A stretch of DNA of 64,000 nucleotides from Rugamonas apoptosis (GTDB lineage Bacteria > Pseudomonadota > Gammaproteobacteria > Burkholderiales > Burkholderiaceae_D), in NCBI RefSeq assembly GCF_014042355.1, contig NZ_JACEZU010000002.1, forward strand, positions 310,001 through 374,000, written 5' to 3'. The translations under genes were made by a program, and so were the position numbers. Below the pieces are notes generated by a model. The model was not told where the DNA came from. It made no database searches and worked only from the letters and a program-made list of their open reading frames with translations. Shown here one piece after another: positions 18,239 to 26,929 of the stretch; the stretch's first letter is position 1, and every line of letters begins with the position of its first letter.

Positions 18239-18709
18239 ATGCAAACCGTCGACCCGATGCACCTGCTGCGCGAAGAACAGCGCCTCATGACGTCCCTGCT
18301 GGAAGTGCTGAAGCAGGAGCAGCAGCATCTGGTGGCCGCCAACATTGACGGCTTGACGGCGCTGACGCCGGAAAAATCAGCCCTGGTCGGCCAGATGTCG
18401 ACCCTCGCCAAGCAGCGCCACGGCGCGCTGGGCACGGCCGGTTTCGCACCGCAGGAAGCGGGCATGACGCAATGGATCGCCGCCTGCGGCGATAGCACGG
18501 CCGACGCCTTGTGGCAAACCCTGCTCGCGCAGACGCGCGAAGCGAAAGAACTGAACCGCATCAATGGCATGTTGATCAACAAGCACATGAGCCACACGCA
18601 AGGCGCGCTGCAAGCGCTGCGCCCGCGCGCGGCCGCCAGCAGCAGCTTCTACGGCCCCAGCGGCCACGCCACCACCTCCACCACCAGCCGCGGCTTCTTC
18701 GCCGGCTGA
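18239..18709 (+). CDS. flgN: Flagellar export chaperone FlgN
   Basis: FlgN is the cytoplasmic chaperone for the junction proteins FlgK and FlgL. The 156-residue product is mostly helical, with the FlgN-family region rich in Leu/Gln/Glu at residues 8-50, and a flexible Ser/Thr/Arg-rich tail. Length is near Salmonella FlgN (140). It is co-transcribed with flgM and converges with motD across a bidirectional terminator. Confidence 0.9.
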   Translation: MQTVDPMHLLREEQRLMTSLLEVLKQEQQHLVAANIDGLTALTPEKSALVGQMSTLAKQRHGALGTAGFAPQEAGMTQWIAACGDSTADALWQTLLAQTREAKELNRINGMLINKHMSHTQGALQALRPRAAASSSFYGPSGHATTSTTSRGFFAG

Positions 18710-18721
18710 GCAAAACACAGC

Positions 18722-18749
18722 AAAAAAAATCGGGGACAGCCCCCATTTT
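18722..18749. terminator. Terminator between convergent flgN and motD
   Basis: AAAAT-C-GGGG / CCCC-ATTTT arms surround a short ACAGC loop, flanked on the left by a run of eight A. Read on the minus strand this gives a GC stem followed by GATTTTTTTT, a good intrinsic terminator for the flhB-motD operon. On the plus strand it is weaker. The GGGGAC core also resembles the palindrome at 1150-1196. Confidence 0.7.
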
Positions 18750-18862
18750 CACCTGCGGATTGCGCACTCCCCGATGTTCCCGACGCCGTTCTTCCCGGGT
18801 TGGGAACGCCTGCGCGAGCGTGAAATATTATTTCATCCTCACGCCTGAAATGAACAAATATT

Positions 18863-19636
18863 TCATGGCTTGATGACGGGTGCCGGCAATTCCGTGACCG
18901 TGTCCGGCAGCCCGGACAGGATGGTGACGGCCACCCGCCGGTTGCGGGCCCGGCCCTCGAGCGAGGCGTTGGACGACACGGGATGATTGGCAGCATGGCC
19001 GACGGCCGTCAGCCGGGTGGGCGCCACGCCGGCGTCGATGAACAGCCGCACCACACTGGCCGCCCGCACCGACGACAGTTCCCAGTTCGACGGATACAAG
19101 GTGTTGCGGATCGGCTGGTTGTCCGTGTGCCCTTCCACCTGTACGTCGTGGCTGTCATCCTTGAGCAGCACGGCCACAGCCCGCAACGCCTCGGTCGACT
19201 CGGCCGTCAGGCGCGCGTCACCCGGATCGAACAGCACGCTGGCGTTGATCTCCACGCTGACCCCGCGACTGTTCTGCGTGACCCGCACTTTGCCTTCCTT
19301 GACCAGTGGCGCCAGCGTGGACAACAGATCCTGCGCCAGCTTGGTCATGTGTTCCTTTTCCTTGCGCAGCAATTCCGTGCGGCGGCGCAGGCCGGGATTG
19401 GGGATGGGCAGGTTCTGCACCTGGGTGGTGACGGGCTTGGCCGCGCCGGCGCCGCCGAAAGCGTCGCCGAGCGCGTCCGAGAACACCTTGTACTTGCCGA
19501 TATTGACCGAGGACACGGCGTACAGGACGACGAAGAAGGCGAACAGCAGCGTGATGAAATCGGCGTACGAGATCAGCCAGCGCTCGTGGTTCTCCGGTTC
19601 GTCGTCGAACTTCCTGCGCGCGCGCCGGTACTGCAT
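18863..19636 (-). CDS. motD: Flagellar stator protein MotD (MotB family)
   Basis: MotB-type proteins anchor stator units to peptidoglycan and conduct protons. The 257-residue product begins with a short charged cytoplasmic tail and one transmembrane helix (about 23-42) in which SYADF carries the predicted proton-binding Asp (residue 26). A linker and an OmpA-type peptidoglycan-binding domain follow (about 110-245), including VEGHTDNQPI. The sequence ENHERWLISYADFITLLFAF and the position after fliA-motC match the MotCD stator of Pseudomonas rather than MotAB. It starts 1 base after motC ends. Confidence 0.88.
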   Translation of the reverse strand: MQYRRARRKFDDEPENHERWLISYADFITLLFAFFVVLYAVSSVNIGKYKVFSDALGDAFGGAGAAKPVTTQVQNLPIPNPGLRRRTELLRKEKEHMTKLAQDLLSTLAPLVKEGKVRVTQNSRGVSVEINASVLFDPGDARLTAESTEALRAVAVLLKDDSHDVQVEGHTDNQPIRNTLYPSNWELSSVRAASVVRLFIDAGVAPTRLTAVGHAANHPVSSNASLEGRARNRRVAVTILSGLPDTVTELPAPVIKP

Positions 19637-19637
19637 A

Positions 19638-20384
19638 TCACTGTTCCCGCAGCAGGGTGGCCACGCGCTCGTCGATCACGCGCGTGTGGTCGCCGGTGGC
19701 GATGTCGTGGAACACGGCGGCCGCGATTTCCTGCTGGTGCACGGCCTGGGTGACGATGGCCTTGAGCTTGTTGGCCACCGGATACAGGAACAGGTTGGCC
19801 AGCCCCACGCCATAAATGGTGGAAACGAAGGCGACCGCGATGCCCGCGCCCAGCCGGCTGGGGTCGGTCAGGTTTTCCATCACGTGGATCAGGCCCAGCA
19901 CGGCGCCCAGGATGCCGATGGTGGGCGCATAACCGGCCGCCGATTCCCAGATCCGCACGGCTTGCCGCTGTTCCGTCTCGTAGGCCGTGATTTCCGTGTC
20001 CAGGATGTGGCGCAGCTTGTCGGGCGCGATGCCGTCCACGATCAGGCGCAAGCCCTTGGCGTTGAATTTATCCTTGGAGCCGAGCATATAGCGTTCCAGC
20101 GCCAGCAAGCCGTCGCGCCGGGCCGCCAGGTTCCAGGCGTTGATCTCGCGCGCCAGCGCGGCGCGGTTGTCGGGCGGTGGCGCGAACACCAGGCGCAACA
20201 TGCGCAGCCCGCGCCAGAACGTGGGCGGCCGGGTCTGCAGCAGCACGGCGCCGAAGGTGCCGACGATCACGATGGCGAACGCGGCCGGCTGGATCAATGA
20301 CCCCAGCCGCCCTCCTTCCAGCCCCTGGCCGACGATGATGCCGGCCAGCGCCAGCAGCACCCCGGCTACGCTGGCCCAGTCCAA
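19638..20384 (-). CDS. motC: Flagellar stator protein MotC (MotA family)
   Basis: MotA-type proteins form the ion-conducting stator ring with MotB. The 248-residue product has four hydrophobic segments and the family signatures GYAPTIGILGAVLGLIHVM and AVAFVSTIYGVGLANL. The frame stays open upstream to 20621, but that part lies inside fliA and does not resemble MotA. I place the start at the TTG at 20384, which is preceded by GGGAG and begins LDWASVAGVLLALAGI. This start overlaps the fliA stop by 19 bases, consistent with translational coupling. Confidence 0.88.
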   Translation of the reverse strand: MDWASVAGVLLALAGIIVGQGLEGGRLGSLIQPAAFAIVIVGTFGAVLLQTRPPTFWRGLRMLRLVFAPPPDNRAALAREINAWNLAARRDGLLALERYMLGSKDKFNAKGLRLIVDGIAPDKLRHILDTEITAYETEQRQAVRIWESAAGYAPTIGILGAVLGLIHVMENLTDPSRLGAGIAVAFVSTIYGVGLANLFLYPVANKLKAIVTQAVHQQEIAAAVFHDIATGDHTRVIDERVATLLREQ

Positions 20385-21097
20385 GACCGCTCCCGTAAGG
20401 TGGCCCGCAGCCGCGCCACGGCTTGCGTGTGCAATTGCGACACGCGCGATTCCGATACGCCCATGACGGCGCCGATTTCTTTCAAGTTCAGTTCCTCTTC
20501 GTAGTACAGGCCCATCAGGATTTTCTCGCGCGGTGGCAAGGCGTCGATGGCGTCGATCACGGCCTGGCGGAAGTCGCCGTCGAGCAGCGAACGCAGCGGA
20601 TCGCTCTCTTCGTCCGAGCAATAGCGGTCCAGGAAGCTGTCGTTGCCGTCGTCGTCATGGAAATCTTCGTAATAAACCAGTTGGTGGCCGCCGCCGTCGG
20701 ACAGCATTTCCTGGTAGTCGGCCAGCGACATCTTGAGCATCTTGGCCACCTCCGATTCCGTGGGCGGATGGCCCAGGCGCTGCTGCAGCGTGCTCATGGC
20801 CGTTTCGATCTTGCGCATGTTCTGGCGCATGGAACGGGGCAGCCAGTCGCTGTTGCGCAGCTCGTCGAGCATGGCGCCGCGGATGCGCAGCACGGCATAG
20901 GTTTCGAACTGGGCGCCATGGGTTTCCTCGTAGCGGCTGATGGCGTCGAGCAAGCCTATCATCCCGGCCTGGACCAGATCATCCACCTCCACGCTGGGTG
21001 GCAGCTTGGCCTTCATGTGGTGTGCGAGGCGCTTGACCAACGGCATGTGCTCCGTCAGCAAGCTGTCTCTGCTCGGTTTCCCTTTGACCGTGTACAT
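20366..21097 (-). CDS. fliA: RNA polymerase sigma-28 factor FliA
   Basis: FliA directs transcription of late flagellar genes. The 243-residue product (239 in enterics) contains sigma region 2 (DLVQAGMIGLLDAISRYEE, residues ~41-59), region 3 and region 4 with the helix-turn-helix LKEIGAVMGVSESRVSQLH near the C-terminus. FliA-type promoters upstream of flgM and flgK in this window are predicted targets. It lies between flhG and motC in the flhB-motD operon. Confidence 0.97.
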   Translation of the reverse strand: MYTVKGKPSRDSLLTEHMPLVKRLAHHMKAKLPPSVEVDDLVQAGMIGLLDAISRYEETHGAQFETYAVLRIRGAMLDELRNSDWLPRSMRQNMRKIETAMSTLQQRLGHPPTESEVAKMLKMSLADYQEMLSDGGGHQLVYYEDFHDDDGNDSFLDRYCSDEESDPLRSLLDGDFRQAVIDAIDALPPREKILMGLYYEEELNLKEIGAVMGVSESRVSQLHTQAVARLRATLRERSWTGPA

Positions 21098-21113
21098 AAA
21101 TTCTTGTTATTCG

Positions 21114-21938
21114 TTAGGCGCTAAAATGGTGTGGACTCCCCGCGCGTAAGGAAGGCGAGCCGGCCAGCGCGAACCGCCCCGCCAGTTGACGAAACGCGAC
21201 CGAGGCGCCAGCCAGCGGGAAGGCGTCGACCACGGCCCGCCCCAGGCGCGCCGCCCGTTGCAGGTATTCGTCGGCCGGCACCGAGCCCATGGATACCAGG
21301 TTGACCGCCAGGTAACGGCTCGCCGCTTGCGCCATGTTATCGTATACCACCTTTGCTTCCGTTTCGGAAGCCCCAGTGACGAGAATTCCGAACGGGCGGC
21401 GGCCCAGTTCATGGTTCAGGCGCTTGATCATGGCATAAGCGGCCGTGATGGAACGGGCGTGGTTGGACACCTGCACCACGATCTCGGCGCTGGCCATGAC
21501 GGGCACGGGAAACGCGCCGTCGTCGAACTCGCCATCGACGATCACCATCCCGGTCTGCTTGACCAGCACGTCGAAGGCCTTGGCCAGCCGGCGCGCCTCA
21601 TCCGGACCGCGGCGCGCTTCGCCGCGCGTCATCGACGCCACCGTGAAACCTTGCGGCGCTTCATACAGCACCTGGTTCAGCGCGCACTCCTGGCGCGCCA
21701 CGTTGAGCAGGCTGGCGCCGCCGTCCACGCCCAGGCGCGAGGCCACGCCATGGGCGCTGGCGCAGGCATCCATCAGCAGCACGTCGTTGCCGGCCCGGGC
21801 CAGCGAGGCGCCCAGGTTGACCAGCATGGCGGCCTTGTCGTCTTGCGGCGTGGCCGACAGGAAGGTGACGATGCGTGGCGTGGGGCCGGCCAGCATCCGG
21901 CGCAGGCCTTCAGCCTGGTCGAAATCGAAGTTAGCCAA
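21114..21938 (-). CDS. flhG: Flagellar number regulator FlhG/FleN-like protein with degenerate ATP site
   Basis: FlhG (FleN, YlxH) is a MinD-type ATPase that limits flagellar number and activates the GTPase FlhF. The 274-residue product keeps the N-terminal FlhF-activating motif DQAEGLRRM (residues 7-15). Where the deviant Walker A loop (KGGxGKT) should be, it has SATPQDDKAAM (about 28-38), without the glycines, signature lysine or Thr/Ser. The switch II region also departs from the family (VIVDGEFDDG). It overlaps flhF by 8 bases and precedes fliA, which supports the assignment. It may be a pseudo-ATPase. Confidence 0.82.
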   Translation of the reverse strand: MANFDFDQAEGLRRMLAGPTPRIVTFLSATPQDDKAAMLVNLGASLARAGNDVLLMDACASAHGVASRLGVDGGASLLNVARQECALNQVLYEAPQGFTVASMTRGEARRGPDEARRLAKAFDVLVKQTGMVIVDGEFDDGAFPVPVMASAEIVVQVSNHARSITAAYAMIKRLNHELGRRPFGILVTGASETEAKVVYDNMAQAASRYLAVNLVSMGSVPADEYLQRAARLGRAVVDAFPLAGASVAFRQLAGRFALAGSPSLRAGSPHHFSA

Positions 21939-23280
21939 GGTGCACCTCGCGCAGCGAGCCGTCCACGCCGGCGTTGGACATCAGCAACGGCAATTCCGCG
22001 TCCAGGTACTGGCCGGGGATGGCGTCGCGCTTGAGCTTGAAGGCGCGGTCGATCAGCCAGGCCGGATCGGCCAGGTGCAGGTCTTCCGGCACGCGCTGGC
22101 CGTTGGACACGTAGAACAGGTTGAGCTTCTGGCGGATCACCACGTCGAGCACGTTGCCGATGGCGGCCGCCTCGTCCAGCTTGGTCATGATGCAGCCGGC
22201 CAGGCCACTGCCCTGGTAGGCGCGCACCACTTCGTTCAAGGTTTCCTGGGTGGCCGTGGCGTTCAGGCACAGCAGGCGTTTGACGTCGGCGCCGGCGCCT
22301 TGCAGCATGGCCACCTGCTCCGTCACCATCTGGTCGCGCTGGCTCACGCCGACCGTATCGATCAGCACCGTGTGCTTGTTTTTCAGTTCCTTCAAGGCGA
22401 TGCGCAGGTCGGCCTCGTCCTTGACCGAGTGCACCATCACGCCCAGGATCTTGCCGTAGATGCGCAGTTGCTCGTGGGCGCCGATACGGTAGGCGTCGGT
22501 CGTGATCAGGGCCAGCTTGTCGGCGCCGTGGCGCATCACGCAACGGGCGGCCAGCTTGGCCGTGCTGGTGGTCTTGCCGACGCCGGTGGGGCCCACCAGG
22601 GCGAACACGCCCCCCTGGTCGATCAGGGCATCCTCATTGGCCATGGCGCTCAGGTTGCGGGTCAGGACAGTCTTGATCCAGCGCATGCTGTCGGCCGCGT
22701 CGGGGCTGGCCGGCAGTTTTTCGATCAGGTAGCGTGCCAGGCTGGCCGAAAAACCGGCCGCCAGCATCTCGCGCAGCACGGCCGCCTTGTGCGGTTCACG
22801 CTGCTGGGTCGAGCCCCAGGCGATTTCCGCCAACTGGGTTTCCATCATGCCGCGCATGGCGCGGATTTCATTCATCATGCCGCTCATTTCGGCGGCAGCG
22901 TTCTGCTTGGCGCTGGCCACGGCGGCGGCCACCATTTCCGAAATACGTTCCATGTCGAGCGCGGCGGCGCGTGGCTGGGCCGGCGCGGCGGCCGAGGCCG
23001 ACGCGTACGACGAAGGCGAAGCCACCACGCGACGGGCCGGCTGGGCTGCCATCGCGACCGGCGCGGCGGGCGGCAGGTCCAGCTGAGGACGGGGCGCGGC
23101 CATCGGCGATTGCGGCGAGGGGCTGGCCAGCGAAGCGGCGTCGTCATTGGCGAGGGCCAGGATTTCGACTTCACCATCGGCCTGGCGGTTGGACAGGATC
23201 ACGGCGTCGGGGCCGAGCGCCTCGCGCACCTTGCGCAGCGCTTCGCGCGACGTGGGCGCGGTGAATTTCTTGACGTTCAT
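21931..23280 (-). CDS. flhF: Flagellar placement GTPase FlhF
   Basis: FlhF is an SRP-like GTPase that sets the site of polar flagellar assembly. The 449-residue product has a short N-terminal basic region (MNVKKFTAPT), an Ala/Pro-rich B domain (about 60-180), and an NG domain with the P-loop GPTGVGKTTSTAKLA and the downstream DTVGVSQRD and TKLDEAA GTPase motifs. An upstream extension of the frame to 23403 is rejected because MNVKKF is the conserved start. Downstream it overlaps flhG by 8 bases; upstream a 275-base gap and a hairpin separate it from flhA. Confidence 0.95.
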   Translation of the reverse strand: MNVKKFTAPTSREALRKVREALGPDAVILSNRQADGEVEILALANDDAASLASPSPQSPMAAPRPQLDLPPAAPVAMAAQPARRVVASPSSYASASAAAPAQPRAAALDMERISEMVAAAVASAKQNAAAEMSGMMNEIRAMRGMMETQLAEIAWGSTQQREPHKAAVLREMLAAGFSASLARYLIEKLPASPDAADSMRWIKTVLTRNLSAMANEDALIDQGGVFALVGPTGVGKTTSTAKLAARCVMRHGADKLALITTDAYRIGAHEQLRIYGKILGVMVHSVKDEADLRIALKELKNKHTVLIDTVGVSQRDQMVTEQVAMLQGAGADVKRLLCLNATATQETLNEVVRAYQGSGLAGCIMTKLDEAAAIGNVLDVVIRQKLNLFYVSNGQRVPEDLHLADPAWLIDRAFKLKRDAIPGQYLDAELPLLMSNAGVDGSLREVHLG

Positions 23281-23516
23281 GGCCGGCTCCCCTGGGCAAG
23301 GGCAGCACGTGGTTGGAAAAGTGGTTTGGCCATCATCATCGACTCCTGTTACTTGAGCGCTGCGTCTTCGACATGAGACGCATCTTTGCTCTGACAGTGC
23401 CATTATTGACGATGCACCACGGAAACGATCTGACGAACAAGCGTGGAAATGGGCCGTATTTCAGCGTTGCCACATCGGCAGCGTGCGCCATGCGCCCAGT
23501 TCAGGCTCCGCGCGAT

Positions 23517-23546
23517 ACGGCCCCGTGCGCGGGCGCAAGGGGCCGT
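23517..23546. terminator. GC hairpin downstream of flhA
   Basis: Eight-base perfect arms ACGGCCCC and GGGGCCGT (23517-23524, 23539-23546) lie about 10 bases beyond the flhA stop on the minus strand. There is no clear T-run. It may attenuate or stabilise the flhBA message before flhF. The remainder of the flhA-flhF gap shows no gene. Confidence 0.4.
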
Positions 23547-23555
23547 GCGTCACCA

Positions 23556-25667
23556 TCAAGCCGGCTGCCCGCCCACCAGCGACGTCACCCGGATGGTCTT
23601 GGTTTCCGGAATCTCCGCGTGCGACAGCACTTTCAGCTGCGGCAAGGCGCGGCGCAGGAAGCGCGACAGCAAGGCGCGCAGCGGCCCCGGCACCAGCAGC
23701 ACCGGTGTCAGCCCCAGCGCTTCCTGCTGGCTGGCGGCCGCCTGGGCTTGCTGGGCGATCGTGTCGGCCAGGCCCGGTTCGATGCCGGCGCCATCCGGTC
23801 CGCTGGCCGACAGCGCCTGCATCAGCAAACGCTCCAGGCGGTTGTCCAGCGTCATCACCGACAACTCGCCGGCGCCAGGGAACAGTTGCTGCACGATGGC
23901 CCTTCCCAGCGCGATCCGCACCAGCGCCGTCAAGTCGTTCGGGTCCTGGGTGTGCACGGCATGCTCGGCCAAGGTTTCGATGATGGAACGCATGTCGCGG
24001 ATGTGCACGCCTTCGACCAGCAGGTTCTGCAACACTTTCTGCAAGGTCGACAGCGACACCAGCTTCGGCACCAGGTCCTCCACCAGCTTGGGCGCGTCCT
24101 TGCCCAGGTGGTCCAGCAGCGCTTGCACCTCGGCCCGGCCCAGCAGTTCCGACGCGTGCGTCGTGATCAGGTGGTTCAAATGGGTGGCCACCACCGTGCC
24201 GGCATCGACCACCGTGTAACCCATGCTCTGGGCCTGGTCGCGCAGGCCGGCATCGATCCAGGTGGCCGGCAGGCCGAAGGCGGGATCGGTGGTCACCAGG
24301 CCCGGCAGCGTGCCGCTGGCCATGCCCGGATTGATGGCCAGGAACTGGCCGTTGAAGGCCTCGCCCGTCCCCACCTCCACGCCCTTGAGCGTGATGCGGT
24401 AGGCCGACGGTTTCAATTCCAGGTTGTCGCGGATGTGCACCGGCGGCGCCAGGAAACCCACTTCCTGCGCGAATTTCTTGCGGATACCCTTGATGCGCTT
24501 GAGCAGCTCGCCGCCCTGGGTCTTGTCCACCAGCGGGATCAAACGATAGCCCACTTCCAGGCCCAGCGTGTCGACCGGCATGATGTCCTGCCAGGTGGCC
24601 TCCTCCTGCTCCGGCGCGGCCGGCGGCGGCGCTTCCGGGGCCGCCTCGGCCGCCGTGGCGGCAACGGTGGCGCGCCGCGTCAGCAGCCAGCCCGAACCGA
24701 TCAGGATGCTGGCCAGCAGCAGGAACACCAGGTTGGGCATGCCAGGAATCAAGCCCATGCCGCCGATGATGCCACCCGTGATGTACAGCACCTGGGGCTT
24801 GGCGAACAACTGGCCGATCACCTGGCCACCAATGTCCTGCTCGCTGGCCACGCGCGAGACGACGATACCGGCCGCCGTGGAAATGACCAGCGACGGAATC
24901 TGCGCCACCAGGCCGTCACCGATGGCCAGCAAGGTGTAGTTCTTGATCGCGTCGGCGAACACCATATCGTGCTGCAGCAAGCCCACCAGCAGCCCGCCCA
25001 CCACGTTGATGACGGTCACCAGGATGCCGGCCACGGCGTCGCCGCGCACATACTTACTGGCACCGTCCATGGCGCCGTAGAATTCCGCTTCCTGCGCCAC
25101 TTCGCTGCGGCGCTTGCGGGCCTCGGCCTCGCCGATCAGGCCGGCGTTGAGGTCTGCGTCGATCGCCATCTGTTTACCAGGCATGGCGTCCAGCGCGAAA
25201 CGGGCGCCCACCTCGGCGATACGGCCCGCGCCCTTGGTGACGACGGTGAAGTTGATGATGGTCAGGATGATGAACACGACGATACCGACCGCGTAGTTGC
25301 CGCCGATCAGGAAGTGGCCGAACGCTTCGATCACCTTGCCGGCCGCATCGGCGCCCGTATGGCCTTCCGTCAACACCACGCGGGTGGAAGCCACGTTGAG
25401 CGACAGGCGCAGCATGGTCGACACCAGCAAAATGGTGGGGAAAGCCATGAAGTCCAGCGGCTTGACCGTGTACAGGCTGGTCAGCAGCACGATGATGGCC
25501 AGCGCGATATTGAAACTGAAGAACAAGTCCAGCACGAACGCAGGCAGCGGCAGCACCATCATCGCCAGCAGCATGATGATCAGGATGGGCGCGGCCAGGC
25601 TCTTGTTGGCGCCTTTGGCCAGGCCCTGCATCCAGGCCGGCAGTTTCAGGTTGCTCAAGGCGTTCAT
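23556..25667 (-). CDS. flhA: Flagellar export gate protein FlhA
   Basis: FlhA is the large ion-driven export gate subunit. The 703-residue product (692 in Salmonella) has about eight N-terminal transmembrane segments (residues ~20-330), the FHIPEP-family core (including VASTRVVLTEGHTGADAAG), and a large cytoplasmic domain that docks chaperone-substrate complexes. Its start overlaps the end of flhB by 4 bases. Confidence 0.97.
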   Translation of the reverse strand: MNALSNLKLPAWMQGLAKGANKSLAAPILIIMLLAMMVLPLPAFVLDLFFSFNIALAIIVLLTSLYTVKPLDFMAFPTILLVSTMLRLSLNVASTRVVLTEGHTGADAAGKVIEAFGHFLIGGNYAVGIVVFIILTIINFTVVTKGAGRIAEVGARFALDAMPGKQMAIDADLNAGLIGEAEARKRRSEVAQEAEFYGAMDGASKYVRGDAVAGILVTVINVVGGLLVGLLQHDMVFADAIKNYTLLAIGDGLVAQIPSLVISTAAGIVVSRVASEQDIGGQVIGQLFAKPQVLYITGGIIGGMGLIPGMPNLVFLLLASILIGSGWLLTRRATVAATAAEAAPEAPPPAAPEQEEATWQDIMPVDTLGLEVGYRLIPLVDKTQGGELLKRIKGIRKKFAQEVGFLAPPVHIRDNLELKPSAYRITLKGVEVGTGEAFNGQFLAINPGMASGTLPGLVTTDPAFGLPATWIDAGLRDQAQSMGYTVVDAGTVVATHLNHLITTHASELLGRAEVQALLDHLGKDAPKLVEDLVPKLVSLSTLQKVLQNLLVEGVHIRDMRSIIETLAEHAVHTQDPNDLTALVRIALGRAIVQQLFPGAGELSVMTLDNRLERLLMQALSASGPDGAGIEPGLADTIAQQAQAAASQQEALGLTPVLLVPGPLRALLSRFLRRALPQLKVLSHAEIPETKTIRVTSLVGGQPA

Positions 25668-26848
25668 GCGGGTGCTCCGTTATTCGTATCGTTAAGCTTG
25701 CGGCTGGCGTAGGCCGGGTCGAGCGGATCCAGCTCGGGTGGCACCTCGAGCCTGGTCGGGGTGTCGGGACGATGGCCGCCCTGTTTGCTGAACACGCGCA
25801 GCTGGAACACATAGGCCAGCACTTCGGCCACGGCCGCGTACAGGGCTTCCGGGATCTCGTCGCCGATGTCCGTGTGCTTGTGCAGCGCACGCGCCAGTGG
25901 CGGCGCTTCCAGGATGGCGACCTTGTTTTCCTTGGCGATCTCGCGGATCTTGGCCGCCACCTCATCGGTACCCTTGGCCACCACCCGCGGCGCGCCGCGC
26001 GAACCGTCGGCGTATTTGAGCGCCACGGCATAGTGGGTCGGGTTGATCACCACCACGTCGGCAGTGGGCACGTCGGCCATCATGCGGCGCTTGGCCATCT
26101 CGCGCTGCATCTGGCGGATCTTGGCCTTGATCTGGGGATTACCGTCGGACTCCTTGGATTCCTGGATCATTTCCTGGCGCGTCATCTTGAGCTTGTTGGC
26201 GTAGTGCCACATCTGATACGGGCCATCGACGGCGGCGATCAGGCCCAGCGCGCCGACGATGAACAGGAAGCTCATGGCGATCATGTCCAGCAAATGCACG
26301 GCGCCCAGCTTGAGCGGCTCCACGGCCAGGCCCAGCACGGCATCCTTTTGCTTCATCACCACCATCCACGCCACCAGCCCCACCACCAGCGTCTTGGCGA
26401 TCGCCTTGAGCAATTCCACCAGCGCGTTGGCCGACACCAGGTTGGACAAGCCCTTGATCGGATTGAGCTTGCCGAAATTGGGGGTCACAGCCTTGCCGCT
26501 GAACAGCCAGCCGCCCACCAGCAGCGGCGACGCCAGCGCCACCAGCATCACGGCCAGGCCCAGCGGCAAACAGGCCAGCAGCACGCGGCCCACGTCGATA
26601 CCGATGCGGTTCAGCAGCACGTCGGCATGAAAAATCTGTTCCTGGTCCAGCGCCAGGCCCGACACCATGGCCGAGCGCAGCTGGCGCACCAGCGAGGAAC
26701 CGGTCAGCCACAGGCCGGCGCCGGCCACCATCAGCACGGTGAACGTCGCCACTTCACGCGATCGGGGAACGTCGCCTTCTTCTCGCGCCTGCTCGAGGCG
26801 CTTCGCTGACGCCGGTTCGGTCTTTTCTGCGTCGCTTTCTTCAGCCAT
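25664..26848 (-). CDS. flhB: Flagellar export switch protein FlhB
   Basis: FlhB is the substrate-specificity switch of the export gate. The 394-residue product has four transmembrane segments and a cytoplasmic domain carrying the autocleavage site NPTH at residues 269-272, the same numbering as Salmonella FlhB. A Lys/Glu-rich N-terminus precedes the first segment. It is the first gene of the flhB-A-F-G-fliA-motC-motD unit. Confidence 0.97.
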   Translation of the reverse strand: MAEESDAEKTEPASAKRLEQAREEGDVPRSREVATFTVLMVAGAGLWLTGSSLVRQLRSAMVSGLALDQEQIFHADVLLNRIGIDVGRVLLACLPLGLAVMLVALASPLLVGGWLFSGKAVTPNFGKLNPIKGLSNLVSANALVELLKAIAKTLVVGLVAWMVVMKQKDAVLGLAVEPLKLGAVHLLDMIAMSFLFIVGALGLIAAVDGPYQMWHYANKLKMTRQEMIQESKESDGNPQIKAKIRQMQREMAKRRMMADVPTADVVVINPTHYAVALKYADGSRGAPRVVAKGTDEVAAKIREIAKENKVAILEAPPLARALHKHTDIGDEIPEALYAAVAEVLAYVFQLRVFSKQGGHRPDTPTRLEVPPELDPLDPAYASRKLNDTNNGAPA

Positions 26849-26929
26849 CGCCTGCTCCTGTGGATACGCTAGCCATCATAGGCGATATTGCCGTATGGCT
26901 ATGCGCGGAACAGGATGGCAAAAGGGGGC

